Shown piece by piece: positions 59,921 to 64,000 of a stretch of 64,000 nt of DNA. The notes under the pieces are model-generated. The model had not been told where the DNA came from and did no database searches. It saw only the letters and a program-made list of their open reading frames with translations. Both the position numbers and the translations under genes were made by a program. Each line of letters opens with the position of its first letter. Positions within the stretch are counted from its first letter, which is position 1. The DNA is from Desulfocapsa sp. (lineage in GTDB: Bacteria; Desulfobacterota; Desulfobulbia; Desulfobulbales; Desulfocapsaceae), in the NCBI GenBank assembly GCA_016765495.1, contig JAESPV010000027.1, positions 310,001 to 374,000 on the forward strand. The letters are read 5' to 3'.

Positions 59921-62008
59921 TCATACCTGTTTAATTTCGTTAATTATTTTCGTTAGAGGCTCAGCCGGGTAACTCAAAGGAATTATTTTTTTTTGTATCT
60001 GCATAAAAATAGCCGGCCCGTCTTCTCGACCACTGTATATAATATGATGCCCCTTAATATTACCAGCATTTTTCCAAAAACTATTGAATGGATCAAGGGG
60101 AGTATGGCCAACCACGAATGACGTTCGCTTCGGAAGCCCCAGACTTTGTCGGAACTGTTTGACATTCCTCTTCTCGTAACCAGCTAAGTAGTGTGATCGT
60201 TTAAGTCTGTTTGTTAGTATTTCATGACATATTACCGGATAGTTGCGAAGATTTATCAGTTCATAACGAGTTATTTTTTTTCCAGGTGGAGCAGCATGAC
60301 AGGCAATACATGAATCAGTCTTCATAACGATAGGAAGCAGATCGTAAAACTTCTGCATCTCTGTCACATACTCTTCTCCTCGCAACTCATGTAGGCGCTT
60401 ACGCATTAATATACCCTGTAAAATTGCGCCCTTTCCAATTTCTCTATGAAAACTATCGTGGTTTCCTAAAAGATAAAAGAAATTATCAGGAAAATGGATT
60501 TTCATTTTAAAGATCAGGTCCATCATTAATATGGAGCCGTCCATATCTTCCATTTCTTTTGATATTTCAGAGTGCACTGCATCCCCAAGTACGACAAGTG
60601 ATGCACTATTTGATGCCAGATGAGCCAGCAGGCAGTTTTCAACAAGAATTTTCAGAAAGTTATCAACCTGTGCATGAAGATCACCTGCTATAAGTAATCG
60701 TGATTTTCCAGGAAGTTCAACAAGCGCTCCCGGAGCACCGGAGTCGTCTTTATCTCTATAGGCCTCACTGGAAAGGACTGTATTAACATTCTGGATGGTC
60801 TTAAGAGCCTCGTCGGGGGGGAGCATGACAATGGAATCACCATAGATTTCACGAATACCAAGGATTGCATTAAATCGATTTGTCCCGATCCGTCCCCGAA
60901 TATCCTGATTGCCACTTCGAACAATCTGGATTGCTGCCTTTCCCTCAAGCGGACTGATCATTAGATCGCCTCTGATATTGGTCACCATCAGATGCCTTTT
61001 GGAGACGCTTTTTGGAAAGTTAAATATTTCATCGTACTGACGATTATCCCGTCCAATCAGCACCCTTTCTCCGACTTTAATTCTGGCAAAGCCATTGATC
61101 GTATCTGTAGAACAAGCCTTGGAAGGCGAAATAAGCCAGTTCTTCTGAATATTTTTTTTCTTTACTCCAATGATTACCTCTGGATGAAACACTAGCTTCT
61201 GATCGCCAATGACCATCTCAAAGGCCTTTCCATCGTGGGCGATACGACACTCCTTTTTAAGAACCTGCAGTTGATCTGTGACCATGAACCATTCTATGGG
61301 ATTCTTCCGGAAAATGAATGCTTTCCAGCCTGATAATGATTTCAAATCACTTCTGTGTTCAGATTCAGCCCGAGCCCATTTAGGAACATCTACATCACCT
61401 TGTTCTGCAATGCGTAATGGTGGCTTACTTAGATCTTCACGGACATAAACCTGCATCTGTGCCTCATGCATATATAAGGCAACTTCACGGTAGATATCGA
61501 GTTGCCGAACAACCATCTCAAGTGTAAGATTTTTATCAACTGGAAAATACCCTTCCTTATGTCTCTCCATACGCCTTTTGAAAATTGTTTTTGGATCAGG
61601 TAACAAAAATTCAAAAATATACCGATTTCTCCAGTTTGTCTGAAACATATTGTTACTGGAAGGTGGAATCTGGATTCGTTTCAGCTCAAGATACAGAGGT
61701 TCTTCTGCGTCAAGCCATTCCTTATCAAAAACGGTTAATGCTTCGGAAAAACCTTTGAAGGGAAAGCCCAGATGCACCTCGCGCGGTCGATACGTAAGAG
61801 TCTGATCCTTCCACCAGCCCTTACGGGTCAGATCCACATACCCTTCATTGGGCCAACCATGCACATGATTAATGTAATAGGTTTTACCGGATCCCGGTGG
61901 GCCGGTCACCACGAGTTGAACAAAATTCAATCTGGCTGGAAGCTGCACACCCCGGATGTCCTGAAGATGTTCTATGGGAACAAGTTTTTTTCTTAGAGGA
62001 TCAGGCAT
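59921..62008 (-). CDS. P-loop ATPase/kinase - FHA-like - calcineurin-type phosphoesterase fusion
   Basis: 695 residues, no signal peptide. Residues 1-200: P-loop domain with GPPGSGKT at 36-43. Residues about 305-385: FHA-like domain, with IGRD (318-321) and SVSKRH (334-339), the GR and SxxH phosphothreonine-binding signs. Residues about 436-680: metallophosphoesterase with GDLH (442-445), GDAVH (475-479), GNHD (515-518), ACHAAP near 570 and GHTP near the end. This places a nucleotide-binding or kinase module, a phospho-reader and a phosphatase in one chain, comparable in plan with polynucleotide kinase-phosphatases, though with different order and fold types. Substrate unknown. Divergent from mutL (145-base gap). 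Confidence 0.72.
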   Translation of the reverse strand: MPDPLRKKLVPIEHLQDIRGVQLPARLNFVQLVVTGPPGSGKTYYINHVHGWPNEGYVDLTRKGWWKDQTLTYRPREVHLGFPFKGFSEALTVFDKEWLDAEEPLYLELKRIQIPPSSNNMFQTNWRNRYIFEFLLPDPKTIFKRRMERHKEGYFPVDKNLTLEMVVRQLDIYREVALYMHEAQMQVYVREDLSKPPLRIAEQGDVDVPKWARAESEHRSDLKSLSGWKAFIFRKNPIEWFMVTDQLQVLKKECRIAHDGKAFEMVIGDQKLVFHPEVIIGVKKKNIQKNWLISPSKACSTDTINGFARIKVGERVLIGRDNRQYDEIFNFPKSVSKRHLMVTNIRGDLMISPLEGKAAIQIVRSGNQDIRGRIGTNRFNAILGIREIYGDSIVMLPPDEALKTIQNVNTVLSSEAYRDKDDSGAPGALVELPGKSRLLIAGDLHAQVDNFLKILVENCLLAHLASNSASLVVLGDAVHSEISKEMEDMDGSILMMDLIFKMKIHFPDNFFYLLGNHDSFHREIGKGAILQGILMRKRLHELRGEEYVTEMQKFYDLLPIVMKTDSCIACHAAPPGKKITRYELINLRNYPVICHEILTNRLKRSHYLAGYEKRNVKQFRQSLGLPKRTSFVVGHTPLDPFNSFWKNAGNIKGHHIIYSGREDGPAIFMQIQKKIIPLSYPAEPLTKIINEIKQV

Positions 62009-62153
62009 GGGCTCAAAAAAACTAAAGGAAAAGATAAAAAAACTGGTATATTAATTCTCACTGGAGAAAACTTGCTATCAAGACAGCTTACCACGAAGTC
62101 TCAACCCCGGTAAACTGGATTTTATAAATATTCGTATCGTATCTACCCACCAT

Positions 62154-63998
62154 ATGTCAAAAATCCGTGTCCTTCCTGAACAACTGGCCAACCGCATAGC
62201 CGCTGGTGAAGTGGTTGAACGCCCTGCTTCAGTTGTAAAAGAACTCATTGAAAACAGTCTCGATGCAGGAGCTGACCGGATTGAAATTGAAATTGAAGGT
62301 GGTGGAACACGACTGATTCGGATCATCGACAATGGAGAAGGCATGGACGAGGATGACGTACTCCTCTGCCTGGAGCGCCATGGCACGTCAAAAATACTCG
62401 ATGATCAGGATCTTGAAACAATACACTCTTTAGGATTTCGCGGAGAGGCGATTCCTTCCATTTCTTCAGTTTCACGTATGAGTATCACCTCACGGCACCA
62501 GTCAGCAGATCTTGGCACCACAGCTATTCTCAACTATGGAAAGCTGTACAAGGTACATGAATCTGGATGTGCACAGGGTACCATTATTGAAATTAAGAAT
62601 CTCTTTGGCAACACCCCGGCACGCAGAAAATTCCTTCGCACCAAACGTACAGAACTTGGACATATTGACGAGGTTGTGAAAAATTATAGCCTTGCAGCTC
62701 CTGAAGTCAGCTTTACTCTCCGGATTGATGGCAGACAAACCTTGTCATTTGACTCCCATCAAAATCTAAAACAACGTCTCGCCGCTATTTTACATTATTC
62801 AGGTTCATTTATTGAAATCGACCATTCTGAAAAGGGAGGTCCCCTACCGCATCTTTCCGGATTTATGGTTCCGCCTGATCACCCCGTAAAAGGGTCATCA
62901 CGCATCAAGATCCTGGTGAATGGCCGATCTGTTAAAGATAGAATGTTAATCCACGGTGCCGCCGAGGGACTACGCGGATTTCTCATGAAGCACCATAGCC
63001 CTGCCGGACTCCTGCACTTGCATCTTGATCCTGCCGAGGTGGATGTAAATGTTCACCCGACCAAGCAGGAAGTTCGCTTCAGAAGCAGTCGTGATATTCA
63101 TCAACTTATTGTAAGGGCGATCCAACAGGGGATGGGTGAATATCAGCGAACATTACAGAGTGTTTTTCGTAAGCCACCCTCTGCAGAGAGTAACATCCAT
63201 AATGAGAGTGAAAAAGCACACAACCTTCCCTCTCCCATACTTCAGGAAGTGGAGACAACACAAAGAGAAATAACACAGCCGCTACCAGAAAAATATCCAG
63301 CTCAGACACAAACCCGAGAACCAACCTACAGGCAGGAGCCCACACCCGTCCTTCCCCGGAAAACCAACAAAACAGAACCACCCGTCCCACTGTCAGTCTT
63401 GAACGAGGAACAGACAGTAGGTCATGGTCTGAAGATCATAGGTCAATACGATAATCTCTATATTTTCTGCCAGTCGAGCGATGGTCTAGTGGTGATTGAT
63501 CAGCACGCAGCCCATGAACGTCTTCTTTTTGAAAAACTAAAAAAGCAGTTCCTCCAAGGTACTATTACCAGCCAAACCCTCCTCTTCCCCGAAACCGTCG
63601 AACTCTCCATGGCAGACCTGCACAAAGTTGAGCAATACGGAGAAGAAATCAAAAAAATGGGCTTTACAGTGAGAGAATTTGGTGGGAACTCCTATGTCAT
63701 CTCCGCAATCCCTGCACTCGGCCGACATATGGCGCCCACTGAACTCTTTCTTGATACCCTTGAACAGTTTGACAGTCCTTCCGGCAATAAACGAGACGGA
63801 TCACTTCTTGAAGATGTACTTGCTTCCATGGCCTGTAAAGCTGCTGTAAAGGCGGGTGACAAACTGCCTACTGAAGAAATCGAAGCCCTTCTTACCAACA
63901 TGGCTAAAGCCGATCTCTTTTCTCATTGTCCCCATGGTCGGCCGGTTCTGAAAAACTTTTCAACAAATGATATTAAAAAATGGTTTCATCGTTCCTGA
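62154..63998 (+). CDS. mutL: DNA mismatch repair protein MutL (endonuclease type)
   Basis: 614 residues. GHKL ATPase: RIAAGEVVERPASVVKELIENSLDAGA, DNGEGM, LGFRGEAIPSISSV. A proline/threonine-rich linker spans about 340-420. The C-terminal dimer domain has DQHAAHERLLFE from residue 449 (D-Q-H-A-x2-E-x4-E), ACKAAVKAGD and CPHGRP, the metal site of nicking MutL proteins, so it should cut DNA itself, as in species without MutH. The TGA stop (63996-63998) shares its A with an ATG at 63998-64000, the likely start of a coupled next gene cut by the window edge. Confidence 0.96.
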   Translation: MSKIRVLPEQLANRIAAGEVVERPASVVKELIENSLDAGADRIEIEIEGGGTRLIRIIDNGEGMDEDDVLLCLERHGTSKILDDQDLETIHSLGFRGEAIPSISSVSRMSITSRHQSADLGTTAILNYGKLYKVHESGCAQGTIIEIKNLFGNTPARRKFLRTKRTELGHIDEVVKNYSLAAPEVSFTLRIDGRQTLSFDSHQNLKQRLAAILHYSGSFIEIDHSEKGGPLPHLSGFMVPPDHPVKGSSRIKILVNGRSVKDRMLIHGAAEGLRGFLMKHHSPAGLLHLHLDPAEVDVNVHPTKQEVRFRSSRDIHQLIVRAIQQGMGEYQRTLQSVFRKPPSAESNIHNESEKAHNLPSPILQEVETTQREITQPLPEKYPAQTQTREPTYRQEPTPVLPRKTNKTEPPVPLSVLNEEQTVGHGLKIIGQYDNLYIFCQSSDGLVVIDQHAAHERLLFEKLKKQFLQGTITSQTLLFPETVELSMADLHKVEQYGEEIKKMGFTVREFGGNSYVISAIPALGRHMAPTELFLDTLEQFDSPSGNKRDGSLLEDVLASMACKAAVKAGDKLPTEEIEALLTNMAKADLFSHCPHGRPVLKNFSTNDIKKWFHRS

Positions 63999-64000
63999 TG

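Noticed and set aside
1-64000. CRISPR arrays, prophage, transposase, toxin-antitoxin or restriction systems
   Set aside because: No regularly spaced direct repeats and no gene with integrase, transposase, Cas or restriction motifs was seen on either strand.

Overview
The window reads as a stretch of chromosome from an anaerobic Desulfobacterota bacterium, most likely a sulfate reducer of the Desulfobulbales (Desulfotalea/Desulforhopalus type). Evidence: class I hybrid-cluster protein followed by a small siroheme reductase, a ferredoxin-rich glutamate synthase split over three genes, tandem tatA genes, an ole hydrocarbon locus, moderately AT-rich DNA and densely packed short operons. No phage, transposase, CRISPR array or rRNA was seen. 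The taxon is an inference from gene content, not from a marker gene.

Layout. 1-4.4 kb: end of a membrane transporter, ettA, a 34-residue lysine-rich miniprotein, a two-domain RNase H and a methyltransferase. 4.4-7.7 kb: nitrosative-stress/siroheme locus (hcp, small sulfite/nitrite reductase, zinc-ribbon protein with a decayed HD-like region) behind a CRP/FNR-type box placed at -41.5. 7.8-13.1 kb: SH3 protein, a fused prephenate dehydratase-dehydrogenase, a 46-residue membrane peptide, tRNA-His, a lipoprotein and a thioredoxin-reductase-like flavoprotein. 13.3-19.0 kb: a compact lipid operon (ketosynthase, ACP, two CrtI-like flavoproteins, ketoreductase, dehydratase). 19.1-23.6 kb: tolQRAB-cpoB without pal. 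23.6-34.9 kb: tlyA, M48 protease and oleD-oleC-oleB, an orphan peptide-ABC ATPase, purD-tsaC-Hpt, and a FadR-type TetR regulator with a perfect operator. 35-41.3 kb: a 1344-residue TPR/beta-barrel protein, a DegT aminotransferase and a sigma-32-like factor. 42-49.8 kb: topB-rsfS-thrC-purine nucleoside phosphorylase-mtaD, two tatA genes, a PilZ protein. 49.8-55.7 kb: a c-heme protein and the glutamate synthase operon. 55.9-64 kb: a Cys-rich protein, a class A PBP, a Pit phosphate transporter, a P-loop/FHA-like/phosphoesterase fusion, and mutL.

How it fits together. The 13-34 kb part is rich in acyl-chain chemistry: a dedicated chain-building operon with two desaturase-like flavoproteins, three of the four genes for head-to-head olefin synthesis (oleA is not here), and a fatty-acid-responsive regulator. 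These are the strongest candidates for an under-described pathway, together with the kinase/FHA/phosphatase fusion at 60-62 kb.

Intergenic DNA carries several small repeat families: a 147-bp MITE-like element with perfect 20-bp terminal inverted repeats between the two tatA genes (a second, 86% identical copy at 8.35 kb), a 151-bp palindromic element at 47.1 kb, a dispersed repeat of about 65 bp at 24.3 and 59.8 kb with partial copies, and two simple tandem repeats inside the glutamate synthase operon.
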